Below the pieces are notes generated by a model. The model was not told where the DNA came from. It was given only the letters and a program-made list of their open reading frames with translations, and did no database searches. A program made the position numbers and the translations under genes. A stretch of 64,000 nucleotides of DNA from Litorilinea aerophila (GTDB taxonomy: Bacteria; Chloroflexota; Anaerolineae; Caldilineales; Caldilineaceae): NCBI RefSeq assembly GCF_006569185.2, contig NZ_VIGC02000028.1:17166-81165 (forward strand), given 5' to 3'. How positions within the stretch are numbered: position 1 is the first letter of the stretch; each line of letters starts with the position of its first letter. Positions 51,787 to 62,500 of the stretch are shown here, piece by piece.

Positions 51787-53055
51787 ATGTTGCAGGATGA
51801 TGCCATTCGTCCGGAACGGGGACAGCGGCCGGACGCCCGACAGGATCCCCGGCTGAACTGGTGGCGGGACGCCAAATTCGGCATGTTCATTCACTGGGGG
51901 CTGTACGCCATCCCGGCCGGGGAATGGAAAGGGGAGAAAATCCCCGGCATCGGCGAGTGGATCATGTACCGGGCCCGCATCCCCGTCCGGGAGTACGAGC
52001 AGTTGGCCCGGGAATTCAACCCGGTCCACTTCGACGCCGCGGCCTGGGTCTCCCTGGCCAAACGGGCCGGCCAGAAGTACATGGTCATCACCGCCAAGCA
52101 CCACGACGGCTTCTGCCTCTTCAAGTCCGCCTATACGGACTACAACATCGTGGATGCCACGCCCTTTGGCCGGGATGTGCTCAAGGAGCTGGCCGATGAA
52201 TGCCAGAAGCAGGACATGAAGCTGGGCTTCTACTACTCCCAGACCCAGGACTGGCACCACCCGGACGGCGACGGCAACGACTGGGACTACGACGAATCCA
52301 AGAAGGACTTCGCCGGCTACATCGAACACTACGTCAAGCCCCAGGTGCGGGAGCTCCTGACCAACTACGGCCCGGTCTGCCTCATCTGGTTCGACACGCC
52401 CAAGGGGATCACCGCCGACCAGAGCCAGGCCCTCCTGGAGCTGGTCCACCAGCTCCAGCCGGACTGCCTGGTCAGCGGACGCCTGGGCAACGGCCTGGGG
52501 GATTACGCCTCGGCCGGCGACAACCGGATCCCCCAGCAACGGGTGGACCTGGACTGGGAAACCCCTGCCACCATCAACGACACATGGGGCTACAAAAAGG
52601 ACGACCACAACTGGAAGTCCACCGAAGAGCTGATCCACAAGCTGGTGGACATTGTCAGCAAGGGCGGCAATTACCTACTCAACGTGGGGCCGACCGCTGA
52701 AGGCATCATCCCCCAGCCCAGCGTGGAACGGCTGGAGGCCATGGGCGCCTGGCTCCAGATCAACGGCGAGTCCATCTACGGGACCCGGCCGGTGCAGACG
52801 CCCACGCCCATGCAGGCCGCCTCCTGGTGCCGTCTGACGGCGAAGCCAGGCAAGGTCTACCTCCACGTCTTCGACTGGCCGGCTGGCGGCGCTTTGCCCA
52901 TTGCTGGCCTCCCCGTCACCGGCGCGCATCTCCTGGCCGACCCGGACCGCACGCCCCTGCTGATCCGGGACGCGCCCGACGGCATCACCGTGCAGGGACC
53001 CACAGCCCCGCCCGACCCCGTGGACACAGTGGTGGTCCTGGACGTGGCCGGCTGA
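51787..53055 (+). CDS. alpha-L-fucosidase family (GH29) enzyme
   Basis: A 422-residue GH29-type glycosidase. Family features are the early WWRDAKFGMFIHWGLYAIP, the TAKHHDGFCLF strand, the nucleophile Asp in LIWFDTP, and SKGGNYLLNVGPTAEGIIP after the barrel. A C-terminal beta domain follows. There is no signal peptide, so it acts on imported or intracellular fucosides. ATG at 51787 (AAGGGA seven bases upstream) is preferred to a start at 51757. It ends just before a strong terminator. Confidence 0.92.
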   Translation: MLQDDAIRPERGQRPDARQDPRLNWWRDAKFGMFIHWGLYAIPAGEWKGEKIPGIGEWIMYRARIPVREYEQLAREFNPVHFDAAAWVSLAKRAGQKYMVITAKHHDGFCLFKSAYTDYNIVDATPFGRDVLKELADECQKQDMKLGFYYSQTQDWHHPDGDGNDWDYDESKKDFAGYIEHYVKPQVRELLTNYGPVCLIWFDTPKGITADQSQALLELVHQLQPDCLVSGRLGNGLGDYASAGDNRIPQQRVDLDWETPATINDTWGYKKDDHNWKSTEELIHKLVDIVSKGGNYLLNVGPTAEGIIPQPSVERLEAMGAWLQINGESIYGTRPVQTPTPMQAASWCRLTAKPGKVYLHVFDWPAGGALPIAGLPVTGAHLLADPDRTPLLIRDAPDGITVQGPTAPPDPVDTVVVLDVAG

Positions 53056-53086
53056 TCCTGGTGCCGGTAGCTCGGTGCCCCCATCC

Positions 53087-53120
53087 TGCCCCTGGCGTTG
53101 CAAAGCGCCAGGGGCATTTT
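53087..53120 (+). terminator. intrinsic terminator after the fucosidase gene
   Basis: TGCCCCTGGCG and CGCCAGGGGCA form a perfect 11-base-pair stem with an eight-base loop, followed by TTTTAATT. It lies 32 bases after the stop. Confidence 0.85.
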
Positions 53121-53232
53121 AATTCAATTGTCGTTCACAAGTTGTCAACAGCCGCGTGCTATCCTGGGGACGCAGGCAGCTCCTGCAGCGCGCTGGAGTG
53201 GACCATGCCTGCACCAACCCCGGGGGTAGGCC

Positions 53233-53430
53233 ATGGCAGAGCGAACTTCTTTCATCGTGCGGATCTGGCGGGACGAGCAGGGGATTCTGCAGGGCCAGAT
53301 CCATCATCCCCAGAGCGGCTGGCGGCAACCCTTCCACACCGCCGAACAGCTCTGGCATCTGTTGAGTCAGTTCCAGGATCCGGAGGAACCTCCTGGACCG
53401 CCCGGTCAGAGGGCGGGATCCGGCCGGTGA
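53233..53430 (+). CDS. small conserved-looking protein of unknown function
   Basis: A 65-residue protein with a short beta pattern, FIVRIWRDEQGILQGQIHHP, then SGWRQPFHTAEQLWHLL and a Pro/Gly-rich tail. Small proteins of this type, with RIWR and GxxRxFxSxEEL-like patterns, are common in Chloroflexi genomes, which is why I keep it. Function is unknown. The ribosome site is weak (GGGGGTAGG), so confidence is moderate. Confidence 0.6.
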   Translation: MAERTSFIVRIWRDEQGILQGQIHHPQSGWRQPFHTAEQLWHLLSQFQDPEEPPGPPGQRAGSGR

Positions 53431-53487
53431 ATCCGCTGCAGAAACACCGTGTACGATAAGTTTTCCTGATGGAACGGAGGTGCCGAA

Positions 53488-56331
53488 ATGCAAGGCCAAA
53501 TGGAGCGGACAGGGGCGGCCGCCCGTCCCTGGGACCCGGTGCGTGGAAGCCGGCGGACCCTGGCTGCATTGGTGAGTGCCGTGTGGATTTGCCTGCTGGC
53601 GGCCACACCCCTGATGGCTGCCTTAGCTCCCCAGGGCACCGTGGATGCCCTCGCCCGGCAGATCGAGGCCCTTTACAGCCGGGCACCCGACCTGGAAGAG
53701 ACCTTCGACCAGGGCGCGGACGACTGGTACGACGATGGCGACATCTACCGGTACGATGCCACGGGCGGCAACTTTCGCCTGCGGATCCGTAAACCCAACT
53801 CCCTGCATTGGATCCGATACGACAAGTCGACGGAACTGGCCCCGGCGGACTACCTGGTGGAGGTGGTCGCCCTGCCGGTACCCCTGCGCAGCAGCGGTAG
53901 CTATGGCCTGATCTTTCGCTTCCAGGACGACAACAACTACTATCTCTTCGCCCTTTCGGGCAGGTACTACAGCCTCCAGGCCTACGTCCAGGGGCAGTGG
54001 TCCTTCCTGGTGGACTGGACCGAGTCCCCGGCCATTGAGGCCAGGTGGGACATGCCCAACCGGCTGGGCGTCCTGGCCCAGGGCAGCCAGATCGTCCTGC
54101 TGATCAACGACCAGATCGTGGCCGCGGTAGAGGATGACGCCATCCCCATGGGCGGAGTCGGGCTGGCCGCGTACACCTTCGAGTCCGGCGTGATGGAAGT
54201 AGCCTTCGACGACCTGGCCATCTGGCAGCTCGGGACCGCCCCTGCCTCCCAAAGTCCTTCGGCTGCGGATCCCATGGCGGCGCGGCTGGTGGCCATCCGC
54301 AGCCAGGAGCCCCTCTACAGCCAGGACTTCAGCCTGGATGACGGCAGTTGGCCTACGGGAGCGGATGACCGGGTAAGCGCCTCCGTGGTGGAGGGCGCCT
54401 ACCACATGGCCGTGACTACGCCTCAACTGCTGGCCTGGAACAACGACGGCTATCTGAGTGCGCTGGACCTGGACGACTTTCTGGCCGAGGTGGACGTGCG
54501 GGTCGTGCACCCGATCCCGTCCTCCGGGTATGGCCTGGTCTTTCGGGCACGCGAGACGAGCCGCCTGTACGCCTTTTGGCTCTCCGATGACCAGTATGAG
54601 CTCATCCGCATGGACGGCAGCGGGCAACGGTGGACGTGGTTACAGCCTCTCACCCCTTCAACGGCCATCCGCCTGGAGGAAGGTGCCGTCAATCGGTTGG
54701 GGGTGTTGGCGGAGGGTGACACCATCACCTTGCTGATCAACGACACGGTGGTATTTCAAACCCAGGATGATACCCTGGCAACTGGAAGAGTGGGCCTGGC
54801 CGTCAGCACCAACGATGTGGCGGGGATCGAAGTGGCCTTTGACAATCTAACCGTCTGGCCATTGCGCCAGGGAGATGAATCGGAAGAAGCGACCAGGATA
54901 GAGCCCCAGACCGATCCGTCCTCCACACCGTCAGCGGTTGCCTGGGGCACCTACGACGGCGATGCCTTCACCCTGCGCCATCCCCGGGGGTGGACCGTCC
55001 AGAGCAGCGATGATGGCCGGGTGGAGCTTCAAGGCAATGGCAGCGAGCAGGTGGTGATCTGGCCCCTGTACGTGGCCCGGGCGGTGGACACGCCCCAGGC
55101 CCAGGCCATCCTCCAGGCGCTGGCCCAAGCCCAGCGGCCGGATCTGCGCTGGGCCCGGGGAACGGTGGTGAGCGCCGGGCTGGTGCGTCAGGTGGGACGC
55201 AGCGACACCCAGACCGGGGTGGCCGGCCTGGCCTGGGTCAGTGACGGCGCCCAGAGCGCCCTGTTCTTCTATCTGGTGGCCGCACCGACCGCTCACTTCG
55301 AGGCCCAGGCGCCCCTCTTCGCCACCATCCTGCGGAGCTTCCAGGTCCAGAGCACCGGCCAGGAGCCGGCCCCCATGCCGGCCCGGCTGGACTTTGTCCC
55401 CTTCACCGACCCCATGGAAGGCGCCTTCCACGTGGAGGTTCCCGCCGGCTGGGAGACAGAGGGGGGGCTCTATCGGGCCGCTGCGGTGGACGTACGCCCC
55501 TGGCTGCGCACCCGTTCCCCGGATCAGGCCATCCTGGTCTTTGCCGGCGATCCCCAGGTGCCCACCTTCAGCCTCCCCAGTGAGATCAGCAGCTGGCTGG
55601 GCTGGCAGGAAGGGGACTGGTACTCGCCTGGCTACGGCGTGCAGATGATGATCAGCCGCTACCTGCCCGGCGAGGAGTTCGCCGCGGCCTACGTCACCCG
55701 GTGGATGGACTTGCCCGGGTGTGTCATCCAGGAGAAGGTCCCCCTCACCCAGTTGGAGGAGACCTTGAACCAGCTCTTGATACAAAACGGCCTGCTCTTG
55801 CCCGGCCAGCGCCAGGACATGGGCTACGTCACCTTCACCTGCCCATCGGAGGGCCAGCCCGTCACCGGTTTCCTCCTGGTTCAGACCACCCTGCTGGAAA
55901 TGTACGGCACCGGCATCTGGCAGGTGACCGTGCTGACCGGCTTCCTGGCCAGCCCGGAGCGGGTGGGGGAAGCATCCGCGGTGATGGCCCATCTCACCAG
56001 TACCTGGCGCACGGATCCCCGCTGGTATGCGGCGCAGCAGCAGACCACCGCTGCGGTCAGCGACATCGTCACTACCACCAGCCAGGAGATTGCAGCCATC
56101 GTCAACCAGGTGTACGAACAGGCGCAACAGGTGCAGGACCGGCTGGCCGAGGACTACGCCCGGGCCCTGCGAGGGGTGGAGGATGTGCAGGATCCCCGCA
56201 CCGGCGAGGTCTACCAGGTGCAGAGCAGTTCCAACTACTACTGGATTGACCCCCAGGGCAACATCGTGGGGACGAACGCCTATTTCAACCCCGATGGGCT
56301 GCGTTTCGAGGAGATGTTGCGCCTGCCCTGA
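53488..56331 (+). CDS. large exported protein with two repeated beta-sandwich modules
   Basis: A 947-residue protein I cannot assign to a named family. A signal or anchor helix lies at about residues 24-46 (LAALVSAVWICLLAATPLMA). Then come two similar modules, about residues 65-250 and 270-455. Each contains a YGLIFR- or YGLVFR-type strand, YYLFALS or YAFWLSD, and RLGVLAQG or RLGVLAEG followed by LLINDQIV or LLINDTVV, as in DUF1080/LamG-like jelly rolls. The rest is a mixed region ending in a helical coiled segment (TSQEIAAIVNQVYEQAQQV) and a short C-terminal beta tail with SSNYYWIDPQGNIVG. ATG at 53488 has GGAGG seven bases upstream. Confidence 0.8.
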   Translation: MQGQMERTGAAARPWDPVRGSRRTLAALVSAVWICLLAATPLMAALAPQGTVDALARQIEALYSRAPDLEETFDQGADDWYDDGDIYRYDATGGNFRLRIRKPNSLHWIRYDKSTELAPADYLVEVVALPVPLRSSGSYGLIFRFQDDNNYYLFALSGRYYSLQAYVQGQWSFLVDWTESPAIEARWDMPNRLGVLAQGSQIVLLINDQIVAAVEDDAIPMGGVGLAAYTFESGVMEVAFDDLAIWQLGTAPASQSPSAADPMAARLVAIRSQEPLYSQDFSLDDGSWPTGADDRVSASVVEGAYHMAVTTPQLLAWNNDGYLSALDLDDFLAEVDVRVVHPIPSSGYGLVFRARETSRLYAFWLSDDQYELIRMDGSGQRWTWLQPLTPSTAIRLEEGAVNRLGVLAEGDTITLLINDTVVFQTQDDTLATGRVGLAVSTNDVAGIEVAFDNLTVWPLRQGDESEEATRIEPQTDPSSTPSAVAWGTYDGDAFTLRHPRGWTVQSSDDGRVELQGNGSEQVVIWPLYVARAVDTPQAQAILQALAQAQRPDLRWARGTVVSAGLVRQVGRSDTQTGVAGLAWVSDGAQSALFFYLVAAPTAHFEAQAPLFATILRSFQVQSTGQEPAPMPARLDFVPFTDPMEGAFHVEVPAGWETEGGLYRAAAVDVRPWLRTRSPDQAILVFAGDPQVPTFSLPSEISSWLGWQEGDWYSPGYGVQMMISRYLPGEEFAAAYVTRWMDLPGCVIQEKVPLTQLEETLNQLLIQNGLLLPGQRQDMGYVTFTCPSEGQPVTGFLLVQTTLLEMYGTGIWQVTVLTGFLASPERVGEASAVMAHLTSTWRTDPRWYAAQQQTTAAVSDIVTTTSQEIAAIVNQVYEQAQQVQDRLAEDYARALRGVEDVQDPRTGEVYQVQSSSNYYWIDPQGNIVGTNAYFNPDGLRFEEMLRLP

Positions 56332-56342
56332 GGGGGCGCAGC

Positions 56343-59300
56343 TTAGACCGCTTCTCCCTGGCGCAGGCGGCGGGCCAGCCATCGAAGCTGCTCCGATGGC
56401 GGGGCGTCCAGCTCCCGGCGCAGGGCGGCTACAGCCTCTTCATAGGCTTTCAACGCCCGGTCTGGATGACCCTGGCGGGCCAGCGCCCGAATGAGCAGCT
56501 CATATCCCTCTTCCAGCCAGGGGGCCTCGGCGACAACCCGGCGGGCCCAGCCTTCGGCCTGGCCGGGCTGCCCCCGAACCAGCCAGGCGTGGGCGGCATG
56601 GAGACAGCCGTCCACAAAGAGATCGGCCAGGGCCACCCGGGCCCGCAGCGCCCAGTCCTCGTAGGCCAGCTCGGGCAACAGGGGAGCGTACCCCTCCAGG
56701 GCGGCCAGGAATTCAGCCGGCAGGGGCGGCACCTCGGCCTGCTGGGCGGCGTGCAGCGTCTCCTGGACGATGGCCGTCAGCCGCTCCACGTCGGTGTGCA
56801 CCACGCCCAGGGGATCGAAGCAGCAAACTTCCTCTTCCAGGACCAGATAGCGGTTGATGCCCTTGTCGGTGTAGGGCTCCAGCACCTGGCGCAGGCGGCT
56901 CTGGACGGACCGGAAGGTGGTCCAGGCCCGGTCCGGCGAGGTATCCGGCCAGAATTCCTCCAGGATGCGGTCCCGGTGCAGGGGCTGACCCCGATGGAGG
57001 ACCAGGTACTGGAACAGGCGTCGCACCACCGGCCGGGGCCAGGCGGAGGGGGGAATGGGCGTGTCGCCCCGCAGCACGGAAAATTGGCCCATCAGGGTCA
57101 CCGTCAACGGGGGCGGGGGCAGCGTCTGGAGCTGTTGCACCGCCTGGGCCAGGCTGGCCCGGACCTGGGGATTCCGCTCCCGCCTGCTGGCGGCCAGCAG
57201 GGTGGGAATGGCCGTCTCGTCGCCCAGGGTGGCCAGCAGGCGGGCCCCTTCCACCCGGGCCTGGGGACGGGGATGGGCCAGGAGGGCCGTCATGGGCCGG
57301 GGATCGCCCAGGCGCACCAGGGCGCTGCGGGCCTGATCGGCCGCAACCCCCTCGGCCAACAGCAGGGACCAGAAGGCCATGCCCAGCTCTGGGTCCCGAC
57401 TGGTTAGGAGATGTGCGGCGGCTGGCCGGGCCAGCCCGGCCAGGGCCGCCACCGCGTGACGCTGCCAGCGCGGGTCCCTATGGGCATGGGCACAGAGGGC
57501 CAGCAGAGCCCGCAGGCGCACCAGCTCCCCCCGAGCCCGCCACCAGACCAGGTGCCGGGTTTCCGGATGCAATGTGGGGGGCGGCCCACCTTCCTGAAGC
57601 CACAGCAGGCCCCGGGCAATGTCCCGCTCCAGGGCCAGAACGGCCCGGTAGAAGGGCACGGCCAGATCCCGGGCCAGGGTGGCCTCGGCCCGCTGGACCG
57701 CTTCGGCCAGGCGCCCCTGGCGGCGGAGAAGCCAGCTTTCCACCCACGCCTGGCTGACCAGGGCCATGGGGTACTCCTCGACCAGGGAGGCCATGCGGCC
57801 GACGTGGACCTGGGCTTCTTGAAAATAGCCCTGGGCGACCGCGACAATGGCGGCGTAGTATGCGTGCCAGAGCTGATGGCTGATGTCCGGCGTTTCCACC
57901 TGGGCCATGTGGCTCTCCACCGCATCCAGGGTGGCCACCAGGGACGCCCAGTCGCCGGCGGCGGTATGGAGTTCGCAGCAGTGAAGGAGGGAGCCCATGT
58001 GGCGGCCGGGTGAGTTCTGAAAGAAGTCGGCCGCGGCCTGGATGTGGGCCTGGGCGTCCGCCAGCCGCCCCTGGGGCACCAGGATCAGCAGGGCCAGGTT
58101 GGTGCGGTTGTTCATCTCCGCCACCCGGTCCCCCAGGGATTGGGCCAGGTCGATGGCCATCTGGAAGGCCTGGCGGGCTTCCCCAAAGCGGGCCAGCTCG
58201 GCCAGGGTGACGGCCATGATCTGACAGGCCTGCAACCGGTCCGCCGGCGGACAGTCCGGGTCTTCCAGGATTCGGCGGGCATGGGCCAGGGCCAGGTCAT
58301 AGTGGCCCTCCCGGTAGTGGAGGCGGGCCAGCTCGCCCAGCGCCTGGCGGCGGATGGGGCCCTGGGACTGCTCTTCACCCAGGGCCAGCGCCTCCTGGAG
58401 GAGGGGCCAGGCCTCATCCTGTAGCCCGGCCACCCGGTGGAGGTGCCGGGCCAGCCGGATCAGGATGGCAGGGTGGCTGCGGCGGACTGCGGGGGTCAGC
58501 TGGTTCACCCAGCGCCGGTAGGTGGCATAGCGGCCATAATCTCGCAGGAAGGCTTCCGGGACCTCCTGGATGAGGGAAGCTGCTTCTGCATGCAGGCCGC
58601 CTTCCAGGGCATGTTCGATGGCCATTTCCCACTCCCCCTGGCGGGTAAACCAGGCCACCAGCCGGCGGTAGGTGGGGGTTAAGTCCCCGGGCGCCTGGCT
58701 GCGCAGAAAGTCCCGGATCAGGTCGTGGTAGCGGTACCAGCCGGGCTCTTCCGCCGGCTCCAGGAAGAGGCTCCGCTGCAGGATTTGCTGGAAGAGTTGG
58801 CCGGCCAGCTCCGCGTCCCCCAGGAGGGTCGCGGCCAGGTTGGGGTGGATGCGCCGGGGCAGGGCGGTCAATTGCCAGAAGTGTCGCAGGGGCGGGGGCA
58901 GCGCCCGGTAGAGGGTGGTGGCCAGGTAGGCGAACAGATCCTCCTGGACGGCGGGCAGATGGGTCTCCGGGTCGCTCCGGGCCAGAAGGCCCAAGGCCAG
59001 GGGCCAGCCCTGGGCCCGCTCGACCCAGGCCTGTTGGCGGATACTGTCGGGGCGGGAGGCCAGCAGGGCGTGGGCTTCTGCCGGGGTGAAGGCCAGCCTG
59101 GCCCGGCTCAGGACCCGCAGGCGGCCGGCGGCCACCTGGGCCCGCACGGCCTGGCCGGGCAGGCGGCGTCCGGCCAGGACCAGCCGGGGGGTGTCGGCCT
59201 GGAGGTGCGCGGCCAGCCAGCTGTCTGCTGCCAGGTTGACCTCCAGGTGCTGGATGTCATCCAGGAGCAGGGTGGCGCGGGCAAGATCCTGGGCCTGGCT

Positions 59301-59525
59301 GCAGAGGGCCTCCCAACGGGCCTGAAGCCGGGCCAGGTCTGCGTCGGCCGGCTCCAGTTGCAGGAGGAACGCATGGGGCCGGCGGGCTGCCAGGGCCCGG
59401 AGCAACACACTCTTGCCGTAGCCGGCTGGCGCGACCAGGGCCACGTGGCCAGCGGCCAGGAGCTCCTGCAGCTCGCCATACAGCCGGGGCCGTTCCAGGA
59501 TCGGCAGGGAGCTGGATGGGCACAT
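56343..59525 (-). CDS. MalT-like ATPase with C-terminal SARP/BTAD DNA-binding region
   Basis: A 1060-residue regulator with three parts. The N-terminal STAND-type ATPase has the P-loop APAGYGKSVLLRAL (about residues 33-46) and the Walker B-like LLLDDIQHLEV. The middle is an array of TPR-like helical repeats (about 380-700), and HEAT-like repeats follow (about 710-810, LGDETAIPTLL). The C-terminus (about 815-1060) carries a winged helix (PVVRRLFQYLVLHRGQPLHR, WTTFRSVQSRLRQVLEPY) and a BTAD domain (YEDWALRARVALADLFVDG). It should bind DNA when an effector is sensed. It lies directly downstream of the hybrid kinase on the same strand. Start ATG at 59525. Confidence 0.88.
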   Translation of the reverse strand: MCPSSSLPILERPRLYGELQELLAAGHVALVAPAGYGKSVLLRALAARRPHAFLLQLEPADADLARLQARWEALCSQAQDLARATLLLDDIQHLEVNLAADSWLAAHLQADTPRLVLAGRRLPGQAVRAQVAAGRLRVLSRARLAFTPAEAHALLASRPDSIRQQAWVERAQGWPLALGLLARSDPETHLPAVQEDLFAYLATTLYRALPPPLRHFWQLTALPRRIHPNLAATLLGDAELAGQLFQQILQRSLFLEPAEEPGWYRYHDLIRDFLRSQAPGDLTPTYRRLVAWFTRQGEWEMAIEHALEGGLHAEAASLIQEVPEAFLRDYGRYATYRRWVNQLTPAVRRSHPAILIRLARHLHRVAGLQDEAWPLLQEALALGEEQSQGPIRRQALGELARLHYREGHYDLALAHARRILEDPDCPPADRLQACQIMAVTLAELARFGEARQAFQMAIDLAQSLGDRVAEMNNRTNLALLILVPQGRLADAQAHIQAAADFFQNSPGRHMGSLLHCCELHTAAGDWASLVATLDAVESHMAQVETPDISHQLWHAYYAAIVAVAQGYFQEAQVHVGRMASLVEEYPMALVSQAWVESWLLRRQGRLAEAVQRAEATLARDLAVPFYRAVLALERDIARGLLWLQEGGPPPTLHPETRHLVWWRARGELVRLRALLALCAHAHRDPRWQRHAVAALAGLARPAAAHLLTSRDPELGMAFWSLLLAEGVAADQARSALVRLGDPRPMTALLAHPRPQARVEGARLLATLGDETAIPTLLAASRRERNPQVRASLAQAVQQLQTLPPPPLTVTLMGQFSVLRGDTPIPPSAWPRPVVRRLFQYLVLHRGQPLHRDRILEEFWPDTSPDRAWTTFRSVQSRLRQVLEPYTDKGINRYLVLEEEVCCFDPLGVVHTDVERLTAIVQETLHAAQQAEVPPLPAEFLAALEGYAPLLPELAYEDWALRARVALADLFVDGCLHAAHAWLVRGQPGQAEGWARRVVAEAPWLEEGYELLIRALARQGHPDRALKAYEEAVAALRRELDAPPSEQLRWLARRLRQGEAV

Positions 59526-59598
59526 GGGTCATTGGCTATCCACAGATGGGTTCACGGCAGAACCACGGACTTCACAGAGGTACAGCCCGATATCGGTA

Positions 59599-62500
59599 TC
59601 ACACCTGCCCGGAATCAGCCGACGGCGTGCCATCCTGCCGTTGCAAGAGGTCGGCCAGGGTCTGGGCCAGTTGCGCCATGGGCAAGGGCTTGGGCAGCCA
59701 GGTGGAGATGCCGTACTCCGCCAGGTCGAGGGATTCTGCCTCTCGGGGGTGGCCGCTCATCAGGATGATGGGCCTGGTCCAGCCTCGCTGGCGCAGGACG
59801 TGGAGCAGGGCCACGCCGCCCATCTCCGGCATGACCATGTCGGTGAGGATGACATCGATCGCGGTGTCGCCCCGGTCCAGGATCCCCAGGGCTTCCCGCC
59901 CGTGGGCAGCCTCCAGCACCCGATACCCCCACTGTTCCAGGTTCTCTCGCAGGGCTGTGCGCAGGGCCAGGTTATCTTCCACCAGCAGGATCGTCTCACC
60001 CTGTCCCTGGGGCAGGATCTGGGCCTCATCCGCGGCGATGGGATGCTCGGGCTCCGGCAGGGCGGGCAAGTAGATGGTGAAGGTGGTGCCTTTGCCCACC
60101 TGGCTCTCCACGTCGATATGGCCGCCGTGCTGGGAGACGATGCCGTGGACCTGGGCCAGGCCCAGGCCGGTTCCCTTGCCCGGTTCCTTGGTGGTGAAGA
60201 AGGGTTCGAAGATGTGGCCCAGGACATCATCTGAGATGCCCGTGCCCGTATCCCGCACCCGGAGCAGGAGCCACCGGCCGGGCGCCATCCCGGGCAGGGG
60301 CGGCCTGACGTTCTGTTCGGATTCCCGGGAAGGACCGATGGTCAGGTGCCCCAGTTCGATGGTCAGGTGGCCGCCGGCGGGCATGGCGTCCCGCGCGTTG
60401 ATGACCAGGTTCAACAGCACCTGGCGCAGGCGAGTGGGGTCGGCGTCCAGGACATAGTCGCCCGGCTCGTAGCCCAGGCGGATCTGAATGGACTCGGGCA
60501 GGGTGCGCTCCAGGAGCTTGACCTGCTCCTTGACCAGGATCAGGAGGTTGACAGCCTGTCGTTCCAGCACAGACTGGCGGCTGAAGTCCAGGATCTGGCG
60601 GATGAGCTCCGTGGCGTGGTGGGCCTGCTGGTCGATGATGGCCATCCGTTCCCGATCTCGGGGGGAGAGGCCGGGGCTGCGCATGGCCATCTGGGCGTGG
60701 AGGACGATGACGGTGATGATGTTGTTGAAGTCGTGGGCGATGCCGGCGGCCAGCTGGCCCACAGTGGCCAGCCGTTCCTGCTGCTGAATCTGGGCCTGGA
60801 TCTGGCGGGAGCGGGTGACGTCGTCGATGAGCAAGACCCATTGCTCCGGCTCCGGGCCGTTGGGAATGGGCCGCGCGATCACCTCGAAGGTGCGCGCCCC
60901 GGCGTGGACTTCGTGCCAGATGCCGGTGGGCGGGGACGAGAGCACCTCCTTCAAAGTGCGGTCGCCCAGCTGGGTCACCACGTCGCCCACCCCGGCATTG
61001 GCCAGGGTAGCCAGATCCTGCACGGCCACGGGGTTGGCCATCAGGATGCGGCCGGTTGCATCCAGCACCACCACCCCTTGGGGAACTGTCCGCAGGATCT
61101 GGGTCATCTGGCGGGCCTGGGCTTCGTTGTGTTCGTAGAGCGCGGCCCGGTGGAGGGCGCTGGCAGCCATGTTGGCCAACGCCTGGAGCAGGCGCAGATC
61201 TTCGTCCCCCAGCAGGCGCTGACTCCCGATCCAGAGCAGCCCGATGATTTTGTCTTCAGCAACCAGGGGTATCCCGGCGATGGCCCGACAGGAGCCCGTG
61301 ATATCCGCATACTGGAGCCGGGGATCCTTCTGGGCCTCGTTGTTGAGGTAGGGCTGGCCCGTTTCCAGGACCAGGGAGCTGAGGCCGGCGCCGGGAGGAA
61401 CTTGCCGGTCGGTGAGGTGCGCCCAGATGCCCCTGGCCAACTCGACCCGTAGCGTCCCATCCTCTGAAACCAGGATCTCCACGGCTGCCCCGTCTACCTC
61501 AAGCTGAAGCAGGAGTTGATCCAGGAGGACGGGCAGAATTTCCCGGCGGGTAAGGGAGGCGCGCAGGGTCTCTCCCAGGGTGGTCACCAGCTCCATCTCC
61601 CGTTCCCGGCGTTTACGGTCTGAAATGTCCAGCACAGTGCCCAGGATGCTGGGCTTTCCGTCCCACAGGATGCGCCGTCCGTACACTTCCACCTCGATGG
61701 TGGAGCCATCCTTGCGCAGCCCCTGGAATTCGTAGCGCACGGCCTCCACTTCTCCTTCCATGCGCCGGCGAATGTGGGTGGCCACCAGCTCCCGGTGGTG
61801 GGGCGCGGTCAGATCCAGGGGGCTCAACCGGCCCACAATTTCGCCCACTTCATAGCCGAAGAGGGTGGCCAGGGCCTGGTTGACATAGGCGAAACGGCCA
61901 TCCTGGATCAGGTAGATGCCGGTGAGGGAGGATTCGGCCAACGAGCGGAAGCGCTCTTCGCTCTGGCGGAGGGCCTCTTCGGCTCGCTTCCGTTCGCTGA
62001 TATCGGTGACCACGGCGATGGAGCCGATGTAACGGCCGTCATGGAAGCGGGGCACCCCGGTGATCAACACCGGCACCAGGTGCCCGTCCCGGTGGCGCAG
62101 GTTGCTCTCGAAGGTGGAGGTCTCCCCGGCCCGCCGGCGGGCCAGGGCTTCTTCCAGCTTGGGATGGTCGGCCTCGTCGGTCACCACGGCCGGGTGCCGG
62201 CCCAGCAGCCGGTCCACGGGATAGCCCACCATGGCGGCGTAGGCCGGGTTCACGTAGGTGAAGCGGCCGTTCTCGTCCGTGGTGGTCAGGCCCTGGCCCA
62301 GGTTCTCCATCACCTGGAGGGCAAAGTCCCGTTCCCGGCGCAGGGCCTCCTCCTGGCGGTGGCGGGCAATGGCAATGGCCGCCAGGTTGGTGGCCTGGGC
62401 GATGACGGTTTCCTGTTGGGGGGTGGGGCGGGCCGGCGTCCGGGTGTAGAGGGCGAAGGAGCCCAACACATCGCCGTGTTCATCGAAGATGGGGGTGGAC

